A stretch of DNA of 64,000 nt from Phenylobacterium immobile (ATCC 35973) (GCF_001375595.1 NZ_CVJQ01000001.1:1984001-2048000); one strand, 5' to 3'. Numbered from the stretch's first letter, positions 20,949 to 33,052 are shown. The notes: generated by a model from the letters alone, not told the origin. Translations and numbers: made by a program.

Positions 20949-21517
20949 CGAATGATCGTCCCGGTGCGACGGATCTTCTTCTGCAGTTGCAGAATGCCAT
21001 AGACCAGCGCCTCGGCGGTCGGCGGGCAGCCCGGCACGTAGATGTCGACCGGCAGAATCCGGTCGCAGCCGCGCACGGTGGAATAGCTGAAATAGTAATA
21101 GCCGCCGCCGTTGGCGCAGCTGCCCATGGAGATCACGTAACGCGGCTCGGGCATCTGGTCGTAGACCTTGCGCAGCGCCGGAGCCATCTTGTTCACAACG
21201 GTGCCGGCGACGATCATCACGTCCGACTGGCGGGGGCTTGCGCGCGGCGCGAAGCCATAGCGCTCGACATCGTAACGCGGCATGGCGGCCTGCATCATCT
21301 CGACGGCGCAGCAGGCCAGACCAAAGGTCATCCACATCAGCGAGCCGGTGCGGGCCCAGGTGATCAGGTCATCGGCGGCGGCGGTGACGAAACCCTTGTC
21401 GGCGAGCTCCTGGGAGACGCCGTCGAAATAGGGATCGTGCAATTTCGGATCATAGCCCTTGACCGTCGAACGGCCGGCGGCCAGGGCCGGGGTTTGGGCC
21501 GGGATGACTACTCCCAT
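20945..21517 (-). CDS. nuoB: NADH-quinone oxidoreductase subunit B
   Basis: It carries the terminal iron-sulfur cluster N2, which reduces the quinone. The adjacent cysteine pair is in [11 protein letters not shown], and the other ligands are in [11 protein letters not shown] and the [10 protein letters not shown] motif. The ATG at 21517 ([10 protein letters not shown]) has a good GGGAG ribosome-binding site. The longer reading from 21538 overlaps nuoA and is less likely. The product has 190 residues. Confidence 0.96.
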   Translation of the reverse strand: MGVVIPAQTPALAAGRSTVKGYDPKLHDPYFDGVSQELADKGFVTAAADDLITWARTGSLMWMTFGLACCAVEMMQAAMPRYDVERYGFAPRASPRQSDVMIVAGTVVNKMAPALRKVYDQMPEPRYVISMGSCANGGGYYYFSYSTVRGCDRILPVDIYVPGCPPTAEALVYGILQLQKKIRRTGTIIR

Positions 21518-21885
21518 TCCAGGGCTCCCTTTTTCCATTCGTAGACGAAGCCCACCGTCAGCACGCCCAGGAAGGTCATCATCGACCAGAAGGCGAATTG
21601 CGACATCTCAGGCGGCAGCTTCATGAGGCTGATGGCCCAGGGGAACAGGAAGGCGACTTCCAGGTCGAAGATAATGAACAGGATCGAGACCAGATAAAAC
21701 CGCACGTCGAACTTCATGCGCGCATCGTCGAAGGCGTTGAAGCCGCACTCGTAGGACGAGAGCTTCTCCGGGTCCGGCGCCTTGGGCGCCAGGATCGCGG
21801 CGCCCAGCACGAAAACAAGTCCGAGAGCCGTCGCGATGCCGATGAGGATCACGATCGGAAGATACTGAAGGAGGAACGCGTTCAT
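21508..21885 (-). CDS. nuoA: NADH-quinone oxidoreductase subunit A
   Basis: The first gene of the complex I operon, encoding a 125-residue three-helix membrane subunit. Family motifs [25 protein letters not shown] and FLFPWAISL are present. A GAGGATTCC segment precedes the ATG. The 176-base gap before tRNA-Asp must hold the operon promoter; I could not pick out convincing -35/-10 elements by eye. Confidence 0.96.
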   Translation of the reverse strand: MNAFLLQYLPIVILIGIATALGLVFVLGAAILAPKAPDPEKLSSYECGFNAFDDARMKFDVRFYLVSILFIIFDLEVAFLFPWAISLMKLPPEMSQFAFWSMMTFLGVLTVGFVYEWKKGALEWE

Positions 21886-22061
21886 GGAATCCTCGGGGGA
21901 GTCGGCGCCCTTCTAGACCAGCGAGCGTTCGGTTTCAAAGCGCTGATTCCGCACTGCGAAGCGCTCGCAACTGCCGCGCCCTCAAGCGCCTAATTTCGCT
22001 CCAGATCACTCAGCCGTTGACACGATTCCGACCGGCCCTTATCAGACGCGCCTCGCAGCAC

Positions 22062-22138
<77 letters not shown>

Positions 22139-22155
22139 CTTCTCCTGGAGAGAAG
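22139..22155 (+). terminator. Weak hairpin after tRNA-Asp
   Basis: CTTCTC and GAGAAG form a 6-bp stem with a 5-base loop directly after the tRNA CCA. There is no T run, so termination is only possible. Confidence 0.3.
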
Positions 22156-22189
22156 GGGCGCGGATCTCCCCCATAAAGAACGCGCCGCC

Positions 22190-22996
22190 TTACGGCTTCA
22201 GCTCGATTTGGCTGATTCCCCAGAGCCTTTCCTGCGCCGTCGAACCCGGCACGTCATTGATCCGCTTCAGGATGACCTTGCCGGACTGGTGCAGTTCCGC
22301 GCCGTTCATCATGCGACCGTAGATCACGACGGGGACCTCAATGTAGAGGCTGCCGGCCGCGCCGTCCGTCAGGCCGGGCGCGCCGACCTGGGCGTTGTAG
22401 GCCGCATAGCGGGCGAATCCCTGGGCGAACTCCGCCTGGGTCTGGTTCGAGGCCGCGCCGCCGCCGCGCCACAGCTTCCAGGCCGCGGCGTAATCCTTCT
22501 CGCCAATGTGGGCGTAATAGGTCTGCACGACGTTGGCCGCGCCTTGCGCGCTGGTCGGGGTGAACGGCGCTTCCGAGATGGGCGTGCGATCATCGGGCAA
22601 TCCGCCCGGCGCACCCGGCGCGGGAGGCTCAACGGCAGGGAGCGGCGTCGTCGAGCAATAGACGCCCTCGGCGTCGGCGACATCCTCGCCGGCCTTCAAG
22701 ACGCTCAGGGTCCCCTCGGTCATGCCCTTAGTCCACCACTGGACACCCTCGCCCACATAACGCGCGCCGCTGCCCGAGCGGGCGACCTTCAAGGTCAACT
22801 TCCGCCCCTCCACCATTAGGACCGCCGTGTCGCTGTCCGGATAGGCCGCCCGCAGCGTCTTGCCGTCGAGGCAGCCGTAGATGGTCGCAGGCCCCGCTTT
22901 CGCCACGGTCGCGGCGGGCGCCGCCGCCTTGGGCGCGGCCGTCGGCTGCTCACAAGCGGCCAGACCCGCCAGGGCGATCAGATAGGCATGGCGCAT
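22190..22996 (-). CDS. Lipoprotein with MliC-like lysozyme-inhibitor domain
   Basis: A 268-residue protein with a lipobox (GLAAC, cysteine at about 15) and an alanine/proline linker. An MliC-like domain follows at about 38-100, with the C-terminal WWTKGMTEGTL pattern typical of inhibitors of c-type lysozyme. A second domain (about 145-268) resembles an NTF2/SnoaL-type fold (NVVQTYYAHIGEKDYAAAWKLW). I start it at 22996 (MRHAYLIAL). MliC proteins protect periplasmic murein from lysozyme; that role here is inferred from the domain only. Confidence 0.75.
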   Translation of the reverse strand: MRHAYLIALAGLAACEQPTAAPKAAAPAATVAKAGPATIYGCLDGKTLRAAYPDSDTAVLMVEGRKLTLKVARSGSGARYVGEGVQWWTKGMTEGTLSVLKAGEDVADAEGVYCSTTPLPAVEPPAPGAPGGLPDDRTPISEAPFTPTSAQGAANVVQTYYAHIGEKDYAAAWKLWRGGGAASNQTQAEFAQGFARYAAYNAQVGAPGLTDGAAGSLYIEVPVVIYGRMMNGAELHQSGKVILKRINDVPGSTAQERLWGISQIELKP

Positions 22997-23046
22997 GGGT
23001 GGTCCTCCAGACTGCCGCGCCATAACGCGCGAACCCGCTTATCCGC

Positions 23047-23967
23047 TCAGGCCACGGCCGCCTGCGTGCGCACAATCTGCGCGTGGAGGTCCGCGGGCAG
23101 AGCCACGCCCGACGCCTGCACATTTTCCGCCAAGTGCGCCGGGCGCGTCGTGCCGATCACCGCGGAAGCGACGTTCGGATCGCCCAGGACATAGGCCAGC
23201 GCGGCCTGCGAGCCGGTTATGTCAGACCGCCGATGCAGAAAGCTGAACGCCACGCCGGCCTTCACCTCGCGCCGGTGGCGCACAAGCCCGCGCGCGGCGT
23301 ACCATACGTCCTGCAGGTCGCCGATCCTCGCGACCTTCAGGCCGGTGTGGCCCATCGCCAGCGGCATGCCGGCCAAGACGCCGAGGCCAGCTTTCACGGC
23401 GCGCGCGATGAGCGGCGCGCGCTCCGGCCGCAAGACATTGTAATCGACCATCATGACGTCGAAGACGCCCAGGCCGATGGCGTGCTCGAGCACGACCGGG
23501 TCGAAACTATTGAGACCCAGGGACCGCACCAGGCCCCTTGCCTTCAGCCCGGCGAGGGCCGCCAGCAGCTCGGCGGTGAGGTCGCTGCGCGCAGGGCCAT
23601 GCAGTTGCAGGACCGGCAGTGCATCCAACCCGAGGTTGGCCAGGGACGCCTCGGCGCTGCGCACTACGCCTGCGGGCGTGAAGTCCCGGCCGATCCGCCC
23701 TCGCCCTGCGTGAAAAGTGCCGGCCTTGGTTGAGATGACAAGCGACGAAGCATCCCGGCCTTTCAACGCCCGCCCCAGCCGCGGCTCCGCCTCTCCTGCT
23801 GAATAGCTCGCGCCGGTGTCGAAGACGGTGACGCCGAGATCTAACGCCTGATGGACCAGGCCGATGGCCCTGCGTTCCGAAAACCGCGGCTTGCCCCAAT
23901 AACTCGCGCAACCGAAGCCGATCTCAGAGACAGTGAAGCCCGTACGGCCGAGGGTTCGGTAGAGCAT
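23047..23967 (-). CDS. Aldo/keto reductase
   Basis: A 306-residue TIM-barrel oxidoreductase that uses NADPH to reduce carbonyl groups. It has the N-terminal LGRTGFTVSEIGFG motif, the FDTGASYSAGEAE segment with the catalytic tyrosine, a lysine in the VISTKAG strand and the VLQLHGPA strand with the histidine. The C-terminal cofactor-binding motif (ASAVIGTTRPAHL) is present. The substrate is unknown. It stands alone between the lipoprotein gene and tRNA-Val. Confidence 0.9.
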   Translation of the reverse strand: MLYRTLGRTGFTVSEIGFGCASYWGKPRFSERRAIGLVHQALDLGVTVFDTGASYSAGEAEPRLGRALKGRDASSLVISTKAGTFHAGRGRIGRDFTPAGVVRSAEASLANLGLDALPVLQLHGPARSDLTAELLAALAGLKARGLVRSLGLNSFDPVVLEHAIGLGVFDVMMVDYNVLRPERAPLIARAVKAGLGVLAGMPLAMGHTGLKVARIGDLQDVWYAARGLVRHRREVKAGVAFSFLHRRSDITGSQAALAYVLGDPNVASAVIGTTRPAHLAENVQASGVALPADLHAQIVRTQAAVA

Positions 23968-24025
23968 CCTGCTTCGCCTCTAGGCGTCGATCCCAATCCT
24001 GCGAGACCCCATGGGTGAAGCAGAG

Positions 24026-24102
24026 TGGTGGGCGGCGAGGGATTCGAACCCCCGACCCTCTCGGTGTAAACGAGATGCTCTAACCAACTGAGCTAGCCGC
24101 CC
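24026..24102 (-). tRNA. tRNA-Val (TAC)
   Basis: A complete 77-base cloverleaf on the minus strand. The acceptor GGGCGGC pairs with GCCGCCC, the anticodon loop reads TTTACAC giving TAC, the T arm has GGTTCGAATCC, and an encoded CCA ends it. Confidence 0.97.
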
Positions 24103-24136
24103 TCGCCCGCCTCGTATCTCACACGCGGGCATGACG

Positions 24137-24415
24137 CTACTGGCCGTTGAGCAAAGCCTTCAGCGCATCTCCCGACTTGAACTTGCAAGTGACCGTGGCG
24201 GCGCGTTTGACCGTTTCGCCGGTGCGCGGGTTACGCGCGACGCCAGCGGGACGCTTGACTGGGCTGAAACTGCCGAAGCCGACCAGCCGAACCTCGTCTC
24301 CGGTCTTCAGCGCCTCGCACATGGATTGCAGCATGGCGTCGACCGCCGCCTTGGCCTGGACCCTGGTGAGGCCCGCTTGGTCGGCCACCGCCGCTGTCAA
24401 TTCCGCCCGCGTCAT
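24137..24415 (-). CDS. hupB: HU family DNA-binding protein
   Basis: A histone-like nucleoid protein of 92 residues that bends DNA as a dimer. The HU core is intact: the N-terminal helices (MTRAELTAAVADQAGLTRVQAKAAVD), the VRLVGFGSFSPVKRPAGVARNPRTGE arm that inserts into the minor groove, and the C-terminal FKSGDALKALLNG. I start it at 24415, since the upstream extension has no HU character. An hupB gene next to lon is a widely conserved order. Confidence 0.95.
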   Translation of the reverse strand: MTRAELTAAVADQAGLTRVQAKAAVDAMLQSMCEALKTGDEVRLVGFGSFSPVKRPAGVARNPRTGETVKRAATVTCKFKSGDALKALLNGQ

Positions 24416-24520
24416 ATGCGTTTCCCGACTGTTTTCGTTGTACGCCAAGACTTCGCGAGGGGGTTCTCGACCCTTCGGCGGCGGGGATTATCCCTGCCTG
24501 AGCCGACACGTCAAATGACA

Positions 24521-24548
24521 GTGGCGCGGAGGTCTCGCTCCGCGCCAC
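24521..24548 (-). terminator. Hairpin terminator of lon
   Basis: A perfect 10-bp stem (GTGGCGCGGA with TCCGCGCCAC) and an 8-base loop, 26 bases past the lon stop codon. It lacks a T run, as is common in GC-rich alphaproteobacteria. Confidence 0.65.
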
Positions 24549-24573
24549 GCCATATCGACCGAGTGGTCCGACC

Positions 24574-26964
<2,391 letters not shown>

Positions 26965-27000
26965 GATGCCTCTACTCCTGATCGACCCCCGAGAGGCATC
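26965..27000 (-). promoter_or_regulatory. Inverted repeat over the lon ribosome-binding site
   Basis: Directly upstream of the lon ATG (minus strand), GATGCCTCT and AGAGGCATC form a perfect 9-bp inverted repeat with an 18-base spacer holding AGGAG. The 3' arm touches the start codon. In RNA it would fold the translation start region into a stem, so it could control lon translation, for instance by temperature. The repeat is seen; the function is inferred. Confidence 0.45.
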
Positions 27001-27084
27001 GACCCCGAGACCGTGGTCACTAGAGGCGATGCGCCTCAGTCGGACGGTCTGGCCGTTGGTATTGGGACGGCCTTTCGCTCACTT

Positions 27085-27112
27085 ATGTGGCTGCTTCTCG
27101 ACGTTGTTCAAG
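27085..27112 (-). promoter_or_regulatory. Possible sigma-32 (heat-shock) promoter of lon
   Basis: On the minus strand, CTTGAA (27107-27112) and CCACAT (27085-27090) are separated by 16 bases. This is close to the alphaproteobacterial heat-shock consensus CTTGAA/CCCCAT. It lies 120 bases upstream of the lon ATG. Heat-shock control of lon is established elsewhere; this match is by eye. Confidence 0.4.
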
Positions 27113-27208
27113 CTGAGCAAAAGCGAGAACCGTGCACCAGTGCCCGCACTGTCGTGGAAAAGTCACCAATGGCACGGCGGGGCGCGCTTGGCCGGGGCGA
27201 GTTCTTGC

Positions 27209-27814
27209 CTAGGCGCCGCCAAAGACAACCGGCACGGCGACGTTCAATCCGCCAGCCGTGCCTGAAGGCAGCGGCAGCGTTCTCACATAGTCCAGAGCTG
27301 CGGCGTTGAGGGCCGCTGACGTGGAATCGACGACGGCGCAGGCTTCAAATTCAGGCTTCGGCGTCGACATTGCGACCCGGCAGCGAACCGTGACCCGTCC
27401 ACTCAGCCCATCCGCGCGAGTGAGACGTGCAACTGGGGTCCGTACAAGGGAGGGCAGGTCCCCGATCTGGAAGCGAATTGGAATAGTCACTGCGCCCCCC
27501 TTGGTCGGGTTGCCTCCGTAAAACTCCTGCATCTGGAATAAGCCTGCGAGCTTGAGCGCGGCGTCTCCGAAACCAGCGCCCTCAGGATCCTCAGACAGGA
27601 CCTTACAGTTGGCGAGCATGCCCTTAGCGGCGACAGCACAACCTACTCTGGCTCGCCCCGCCTGATTCAGCTTCGCTGCGGCCCGCGGGTAAAACCGCTG
27701 GACATCATCAGCTGACGGCTTTCTGAGCCAACTTGGCGCAGGGGCAGCCTGCTTCGCGCTTACCACGTCAGGCGCTGACTGCAGCGCCGCCGCCAAGAGG
27801 ATCGCAATGAGCAA
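27209..27814 (-). CDS. Periplasmic TonB C-terminal-domain-like protein
   Basis: A 201-residue protein with a short signal peptide (MLIAILLAAALQSA). The next segment resembles a TonB C-terminal domain (FYPRAAAKLNQAGRARVGCAVAAKGMLANCKVLSE, then GFGDAALKLAGLF). A second, weaker copy may lie in the C-terminal half (GRVTVRCRVAMS, then LNAAALDYVRTLPL). It lacks the membrane anchor and proline-rich spacer of a true TonB, so it is probably not an energy transducer. The function is unknown. It lies between lon and clpX. Confidence 0.7.
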   Translation of the reverse strand: MLIAILLAAALQSAPDVVSAKQAAPAPSWLRKPSADDVQRFYPRAAAKLNQAGRARVGCAVAAKGMLANCKVLSEDPEGAGFGDAALKLAGLFQMQEFYGGNPTKGGAVTIPIRFQIGDLPSLVRTPVARLTRADGLSGRVTVRCRVAMSTPKPEFEACAVVDSTSAALNAAALDYVRTLPLPSGTAGGLNVAVPVVFGGA

Positions 27815-27871
27815 ACCGATCTCTCCAAACCGCGTGTTTGCTCAGTGAACCTGAACAGACGACCTGCTCAA

Positions 27872-27889
27872 CGCTGCTCCTACGCAGCG
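27872..27889 (-). terminator. Small hairpin at the clpX stop codon
   Basis: CGCTGC and GCAGCG form a 6-bp stem overlapping the last clpX codons and TAG. A weak terminator at best, with no T run. Confidence 0.3.
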
Positions 27890-29142
27890 CCGCCCTTGTC
27901 GCGGCGTTCGGCGTAAATGATCAGCGGCTGAGCCCGTCCTTCGACGACCTCCTGGTTGACCACCACTTCCTCGACGCCGTCGTAGGTCGGCAACTCGTAC
28001 ATCGTGTCGAGCAGGATGCTCTCCAGGATCGAGCGCAGACCACGGGCGCCCGTCTTGCGCTGGATCGCCTTGCGGGCCACGGCGTTCAGGGCGTCGTCGG
28101 TGAAGGTAAGGCCGACGTTCTCCATGTCGAAGAGACGGGCATACTGCTTCACAAAGGCGTTCTTCGGCTCGGTGAGGATCTTCACCAGGGCCTTTTCGTC
28201 GAGGTCGTCCAGGGTCGCCAGCACCGGCAGGCGGCCAACGAACTCCGGGATCAGGCCGAAGCGCAGCAGGTCATCCGGTTCCACCTGGCGGAAAATCTGG
28301 CCAGTGCGGCGGTCGTCGGGATCGGAAACCTTGGCGCCAAAGCCGATCGAAGTGCCCTGCCCGCGCGCCGAGATGATCTTCTCGAGGCCCGCGAAGGCGC
28401 CGCCGCAGATGAACAGGATGTTGGTGGTGTCGACCTGCAGGAACTCCTGTTGGGGATGCTTGCGCCCGCCCTGCGGCGGCACGGAGGCGACGGTGCCCTC
28501 CATGATCTTCAGCAAGGCCTGCTGCACGCCCTCGCCCGAGACGTCGCGGGTGATCGAGGGGTTGTCGGACTTGCGGCTGATCTTGTCGACTTCGTCGATA
28601 TAGACGATGCCGCGCTGGGCGCGCTCGACGTTGTAGTCGGCCGCCTGCAGTAGCTTCAGGATAATGTTCTCGACGTCTTCGCCGACATAGCCGGCTTCGG
28701 TCAGGGTTGTCGCGTCAGCCACAGTGAAGGGCACGTCGATAATGCGCGCCAGCGTCTGCGCCAGCAGGGTCTTCCCGGTGCCGGTCGGGCCGATCAGCAG
28801 GATATTGGCCTTGCCAAGCTCGACGTCGTTGTTCTTGGCCGCGTGGTTCAGGCGCTTGTAGTGGTTGTGCACCGCGACCGAGAGGACCTTCTTGGCGTGG
28901 TCCTGACCGATCACATAGTCATCCAGGACTTCGCGGATCTCCTTTGGAGTCGGCACCCCGTCCTTGGACTTCACGAAGGAGATCTTGTGCTCCTCGCGGA
29001 TGATATCCATGCACAGCTCGACGCATTCATCGCAGATGAACACGGTCGGTCCCGCGATCAGCTTGCGGACCTCGTGCTGGCTTTTGCCGCAGAACGAGCA
29101 GTAGAGAGTGCTCTTAGAGTCTCCGCTGGCGGCCTTAGTCAT
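27880..29142 (-). CDS. clpX: ClpX, ATPase subunit of the ClpXP protease
   Basis: A AAA+ unfoldase of 420 residues that feeds substrates to ClpP; in Caulobacter it degrades CtrA. The N-terminal zinc-binding domain has CSFCGK and CDECVELC. Walker A is GPTGTGKT and Walker B is [10 protein letters not shown]. The [24 protein letters not shown] segment and an IGF-type ClpP loop ([10 protein letters not shown]) are present. The gene lies near clpP and lon, but a HAD gene on the other strand separates it from clpP. Confidence 0.98.
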   Translation of the reverse strand: MTKAASGDSKSTLYCSFCGKSQHEVRKLIAGPTVFICDECVELCMDIIREEHKISFVKSKDGVPTPKEIREVLDDYVIGQDHAKKVLSVAVHNHYKRLNHAAKNNDVELGKANILLIGPTGTGKTLLAQTLARIIDVPFTVADATTLTEAGYVGEDVENIILKLLQAADYNVERAQRGIVYIDEVDKISRKSDNPSITRDVSGEGVQQALLKIMEGTVASVPPQGGRKHPQQEFLQVDTTNILFICGGAFAGLEKIISARGQGTSIGFGAKVSDPDDRRTGQIFRQVEPDDLLRFGLIPEFVGRLPVLATLDDLDEKALVKILTEPKNAFVKQYARLFDMENVGLTFTDDALNAVARKAIQRKTGARGLRSILESILLDTMYELPTYDGVEEVVVNQEVVEGRAQPLIIYAERRDKGGAA

Positions 29143-29405
29143 GGTGTGCTCTCACTCTCTCAGCGGCGGTGGTCAGTAGCCGGAAACCCGGATATCGAAC
29201 CCCGGTATATCGAACCGTCGTCGCCAGCGGGCGTTCCCGAAGCGCGCAACCTATGCGCTGCGGATTTCCCAAGTCTTGACATTCCCCGATCCGGGCTCGG
29301 ATCACAAGCTTTCGCTGGCTCCAGCGACATTTGGCGCTTCGCCTGCGCCAATTTTGACGCCGCAAAGTGCGCAACGCCGCACGACCAGATGGGAAACCCG
29401 CCCGG

Positions 29406-30050
29406 ATGCCGCAAGACCAGGTCGATCCCGCGGAAGGCGCCGGCGATGGAAGACCCATCGTCGCCTTCGACTTCGACGGGACCATCACAGTCAGCGACAG
29501 CTTCACGGCCTTCCTTCGCTGGCGGGCTGGCCCCGCGCGTTACGCCCTGGGCATGACGCGACTCGCCCCTGCGGCGCTAGGCTATGTGGTCAATAAAGAC
29601 CGTGGCCGGATCAAGGCCCGAGCCACGGCGGAGTTCTTGAAGGGCGCCAGGCGCAGCCAGCTGGAAGCCGAGGCTTCGCGCTTCGCGGCTGAAGTCTCCG
29701 GAGCCTTCATTCGGCCCGACGCCGCACTGGCCTGGCGGCGCTGGCGCGAGCAACCGGTGCGCCTGGTGATCGTCACGGCTTCGCCGGGGTTCGTCGTGGC
29801 GCCTTTCGCCCGCGGGCTGGGGGCCGATCACCTGATCTCGACAGAGATGGCCTACGACGCTGACGATCGGGCGACTGGGGCCTTCGCCACACCCAACTGC
29901 CGGGGCGAAGAAAAGGTGAAGCGGCTGCGCGCCGCCTTCGGGCCTGACGTCGAGATCCGCGCCGCCTACGGCGACACCGACGGTGACCGCGCCATGCTGG
30001 CGGTCGCCACCGAAGTCGCCGGCTTCAGGGTGTTCAACGGCCGGCCTTAG
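29406..30050 (+). CDS. HAD-IB family phosphatase
   Basis: A 214-residue haloacid-dehalogenase-type hydrolase. Motif I is VAFDFDGTIT with the nucleophile and acid aspartates, motif II is VIVTASPG, and motif III/IV is AAYGDTDGDRAML. It resembles the subfamily IB phosphoserine-phosphatase-like enzymes; the substrate is unknown. I start it at 29406 (MPQDQVDPAEG). It lies on the opposite strand between clpX and clpP, splitting a pair that is usually adjacent. Confidence 0.85.
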   Translation: MPQDQVDPAEGAGDGRPIVAFDFDGTITVSDSFTAFLRWRAGPARYALGMTRLAPAALGYVVNKDRGRIKARATAEFLKGARRSQLEAEASRFAAEVSGAFIRPDAALAWRRWREQPVRLVIVTASPGFVVAPFARGLGADHLISTEMAYDADDRATGAFATPNCRGEEKVKRLRAAFGPDVEIRAAYGDTDGDRAMLAVATEVAGFRVFNGRP

Positions 30051-30071
30051 ACTGACCTGCCGCTCCAGGCC

Positions 30072-30689
30072 CTAGTCGTCGGTGTCGCGCTTCTCCCAGA
30101 CGTGATCGACGAGACCCCATGCCTTGGCCTCTTCCGCGCTCATGAAGTGGTCTCGGTCTAGCGTTTCTTCCACGACTTCAATCGGTTGCCCGGTGTGCTT
30201 GGCGTAGATCTCGTTCAGGCGGCGCTTGGTCTTGAGGATGTCTTCGGCGTGTCGTTCGATATCGGAGGCCTTGCCCGAGTAGCCGCCCGACGGCTGGTGC
30301 ACCATGATGCGCGAGTTCGGCAGGGCGATCCGCTGGCCCTTCTCGCCGGCCATCAGCAGGAACGAGCCCATGGAGGCCGCCATGCCGAGGCAGAGCGTAA
30401 TCACCGGGCTCTTGATGTATTGCATGGTGTCGTAGATCGCGAGGCCAGAGGTCACCACGCCGCCAGGCGAGTTGATGTACATCTGGATCTCTTTCTTGGG
30501 GTTCTCAGCCTCAAGGTGCAGCAGCTGGGCGCAGATCAGCGCCGCCATGCCGTCCTCAACCGGACCGGCCAGGAAGATGATCCGGTCCTTCAGCAGGCGC
30601 GAGAAGATATCGTAGGCGCGCTCGCCGCGGCTCGTCTGTTCGACAACCATCGGCACCAGGCCGAGCGCGGTGGTCACGGGGTCACGCAT
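30072..30689 (-). CDS. clpP: ClpP protease subunit
   Basis: A serine peptidase (205 residues) forming the proteolytic chamber of ClpXP and ClpAP. The catalytic serine is in GMAASMGS (about 106), the histidine in [10 protein letters not shown] (about 131), and the aspartate lies in the C-terminal third. [17 protein letters not shown] is the usual strand-loop. The start at 30689 ([14 protein letters not shown]) is chosen from homology; the long N-terminal extension of the frame is not conserved. Confidence 0.97.
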   Translation of the reverse strand: MRDPVTTALGLVPMVVEQTSRGERAYDIFSRLLKDRIIFLAGPVEDGMAALICAQLLHLEAENPKKEIQMYINSPGGVVTSGLAIYDTMQYIKSPVITLCLGMAASMGSFLLMAGEKGQRIALPNSRIMVHQPSGGYSGKASDIERHAEDILKTKRRLNEIYAKHTGQPIEVVEETLDRDHFMSAEEAKAWGLVDHVWEKRDTDD

Positions 30690-30853
30690 TTGGGGATAGC
30701 CCTTCCAGAAGTCTCTTGGTCGGGCGAAGCGCGCCCGAACACCTGACTGATATCGCGCGCCGTCAGGGCCTGCGCAAGGGAAGCGCCGCCGATGAGGGCT
30801 TGATCCTGCTGCAACCTCGGCCATCCTCGCACCCAACAACGGAGGGCGCCGAA

Positions 30854-32113
30854 ATGACGGGCCGTGGACTCATAGCTTCCAGCTTGGCCTTGGTGCTTGT
30901 CGCCAGCGCTGCGATCGCTGCGTCGCCGCCGCGCCGTGACGCCAGGGTGTGGAGCGCCGCCCAACAGGCGCGGACCGGCCAGCTCGCCCTGCTGGAAAAG
31001 GCGGTGAACATCGATTCCGGCACAGGCGACGTCGACGGCGGCGCCAAGGTGATCGCGCTCCTGCGCCCCGAACTCGAAGCCCTCGGCATGACGGTTCGCA
31101 CCGAGAAGGCCGAGGCGGAGGGATTGGCTGACAATGTGGTCGCCACCCTCAAGGGGACGGGCAAGGGCCGCATTCTGATGATCGGCCACCTCGACACCGT
31201 CTTCGAGGTCGGCGCTGCGGCGAAGCGGCCCTATCGCACCGATGCGGCCCGCGCCTATGGCCCTGGGGTGGGCGACGAGAAGGGGGGCGTGATCGAGGCG
31301 ATCTACGCCCTGAAGATTCTCAGGGATCTGGGCTTTACCAACTATGCCCAGATCACCCTGCTGATCGAGAGCAGCGAGGAGCGCGGATCGCCGGGGACGC
31401 GTAAGCTGATCGACCAGTTGCTTAAGGACGCCGACGTCGAACTGAATCTTGAGCCGGGCGATCCGCCGGACCTGATCACGGTCTGGCGCAAGGGTTCCGC
31501 CACCTACTTCATCGACGTGAAGGGCCGGCCGGCGCACGCCGGCGTCGCGCCGCAGGACGGCCGCAACGCGGCGACCGAACTTCTGCACCAGTTGGAAGGC
31601 GCTGAAGGCTTTCCGAAGACCGGCGACCAGTTGACGGTGAACCTGACGATTTTGAACGCCGGCAGCCGCGTTAACATCATCCCGGAGGACGCGTCCGCAG
31701 GTCTCAATGCGCGGGGCCGCACCAAGGCCCAGCTGCAAAGCGTCGAGGACAAGCTGAACGAGAACGCCAAGATCACGGCGGTGCCCGACACCAAGGTGAC
31801 GATTCGCCAGCTGGCCGCCTTCCCACCCTTGGCTGACAACCCCGACACCGCCGCGCTCGCCGAACGCGCCAAGGCGATCTACGCCGGGATCGGCATGACG
31901 CTGGGCGCCGGCGGCAACGGCGGGGCCTCGGAATCGGCGCTGGCCTATGAGGCGGGCGTCCCAGCGATCGACGGCCTGGGCCCGGTGGGCGGCAAGTTCC
32001 ACTCGGAAGAAGAATATATTGAGCTTGGGAGCGTCACGCCACGGCTATACCTGCTGACCAAGCTGATCATGGAGTTGGGTCCGAACCCACCAAAGCCGGC
32101 GTCAGTCCGCTAG
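30854..32113 (+). CDS. M20-family metallopeptidase (carboxypeptidase G2-like)
   Basis: A 419-residue zinc exopeptidase with an N-terminal signal peptide ([18 protein letters not shown]), so it is periplasmic. Metal-site motifs are [19 protein letters not shown] and [13 protein letters not shown], followed by a lid/dimerisation domain. The pattern fits glutamate carboxypeptidases that cleave C-terminal glutamate; the substrate is inferred. The start at 30854 gives the signal peptide. The 3' end overlaps the convergent neighbour by 12 bases. Confidence 0.88.
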   Translation: MTGRGLIASSLALVLVASAAIAASPPRRDARVWSAAQQARTGQLALLEKAVNIDSGTGDVDGGAKVIALLRPELEALGMTVRTEKAEAEGLADNVVATLKGTGKGRILMIGHLDTVFEVGAAAKRPYRTDAARAYGPGVGDEKGGVIEAIYALKILRDLGFTNYAQITLLIESSEERGSPGTRKLIDQLLKDADVELNLEPGDPPDLITVWRKGSATYFIDVKGRPAHAGVAPQDGRNAATELLHQLEGAEGFPKTGDQLTVNLTILNAGSRVNIIPEDASAGLNARGRTKAQLQSVEDKLNENAKITAVPDTKVTIRQLAAFPPLADNPDTAALAERAKAIYAGIGMTLGAGGNGGASESALAYEAGVPAIDGLGPVGGKFHSEEEYIELGSVTPRLYLLTKLIMELGPNPPKPASVR

Positions 32114-32728
32114 GGGCGCCGGCAGGCCCGCTGCAAGGCGGCGTTGCGTCTCAGCGGCCTCGGCCCGGTCAGCGAAACGCTGGAACACGCCGGGCAAGAG
32201 ACTGGCGGCTATTTCGTTGCTGTTCTTCTGCAGCCCATCGGCCATGCGCTGCATCTTGCGCCCGAAGGATTGCGCCGCTGGCGTCGATAACAAGCGCATC
32301 GTTTCCCTTGACGGGCGAAACGCGGCCGGCGGCTCACCTGAGGCGACGGCCTTGAACATCGCCAGCACGTCGGGATCGGTCAACAACTGCTGGCCGGCGG
32401 CCAGTTCCTCAGACGTCACGTCGCGGACGATCTCAACGGCCATAAGGCGCGCCAGATAAGGCTCGTCCCGCTTCATCTGTTCGCTGAACGCATCGCGGAG
32501 CATTGGCTCCCATTCTGGACGAGCGGCGAGCAAAGCGGGGGGAAGGCCGGCCGACATCTGAGAGCCGATCACCTTGTTCATATCCAGTTGCCGTAACATG
32601 GTGCGACTAATCTGCTCGGCTACGGCGAGCCTGCCAGAATCCGCCGCCTGCGCCGCAGCGGCCGCGGGTATGGCGAGAGCAATCGCGAAACCGACCGCAC
32701 GCATGGTCTGCAAAGTAAGCGGGTGCAT
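32102..32728 (-). CDS. Secreted DUF2059-like protein
   Basis: A 208-residue protein with a signal peptide (MRAVGFAIALAIPAAAAAQA). The helical body contains the pattern SEELAAGQQLLTDPDVLAMFK, which resembles DUF2059 proteins of unknown function. I use the ATG at 32728 (MHPLTLQTMRA). It is convergent with the M20 peptidase gene. Confidence 0.6.
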   Translation of the reverse strand: MHPLTLQTMRAVGFAIALAIPAAAAAQAADSGRLAVAEQISRTMLRQLDMNKVIGSQMSAGLPPALLAARPEWEPMLRDAFSEQMKRDEPYLARLMAVEIVRDVTSEELAAGQQLLTDPDVLAMFKAVASGEPPAAFRPSRETMRLLSTPAAQSFGRKMQRMADGLQKNSNEIAASLLPGVFQRFADRAEAAETQRRLAAGLPAPLAD

Positions 32729-32828
32729 CAAAAACTCCTCGCGGCGTCGCCATATCACGACCAGGCTTAGCCGTTGGAACGTTCCGCCTTGCTCACGCGC
32801 TAAAGCGCGAGCAGGTGGAGGCTATTCG

Positions 32829-33047
32829 ATGATCCGCTACGCCGTAGCCATGAAAGATGGCGACTGGACCGTGTTTGAAGCAGGCGAACCGCTGAGCTCC
32901 GGCATAAGCCGATCCGCAGCGATCGAACTAGCCAGAAAACTGACCTTCGACGCGGAAGCTCGCGGAGAAGCCGTGGAGCTTCTCGTCCAGGGATATTACG
33001 GCGATGTCTTGAGCCGCCTCAGCGGCGGCGAAGAAGCCGCCCCCTAA
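32829..33047 (+). CDS. Small hypothetical protein
   Basis: A 72-residue acidic protein (MIRYAVAMKDGDWTVFEAGEPL) with no recognisable family. The frame extends upstream, but only the ATG at 32829 gives a plausible N-terminus. A GC-rich inverted repeat (GCTC, CGCGCT, AGCGCG, GAGC) lies at about 32791-32812, before the gene. Confidence 0.6.
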   Translation: MIRYAVAMKDGDWTVFEAGEPLSSGISRSAAIELARKLTFDAEARGEAVELLVQGYYGDVLSRLSGGEEAAP

Positions 33048-33052
33048 CCCGG

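Noticed and set aside
29190..29220. Direct repeat ATATCGAACC upstream of clpX as an operator.
   Set aside because: Only two copies 15 bases apart in a GC-rich spacer, with no known regulator matching; too weak to call.
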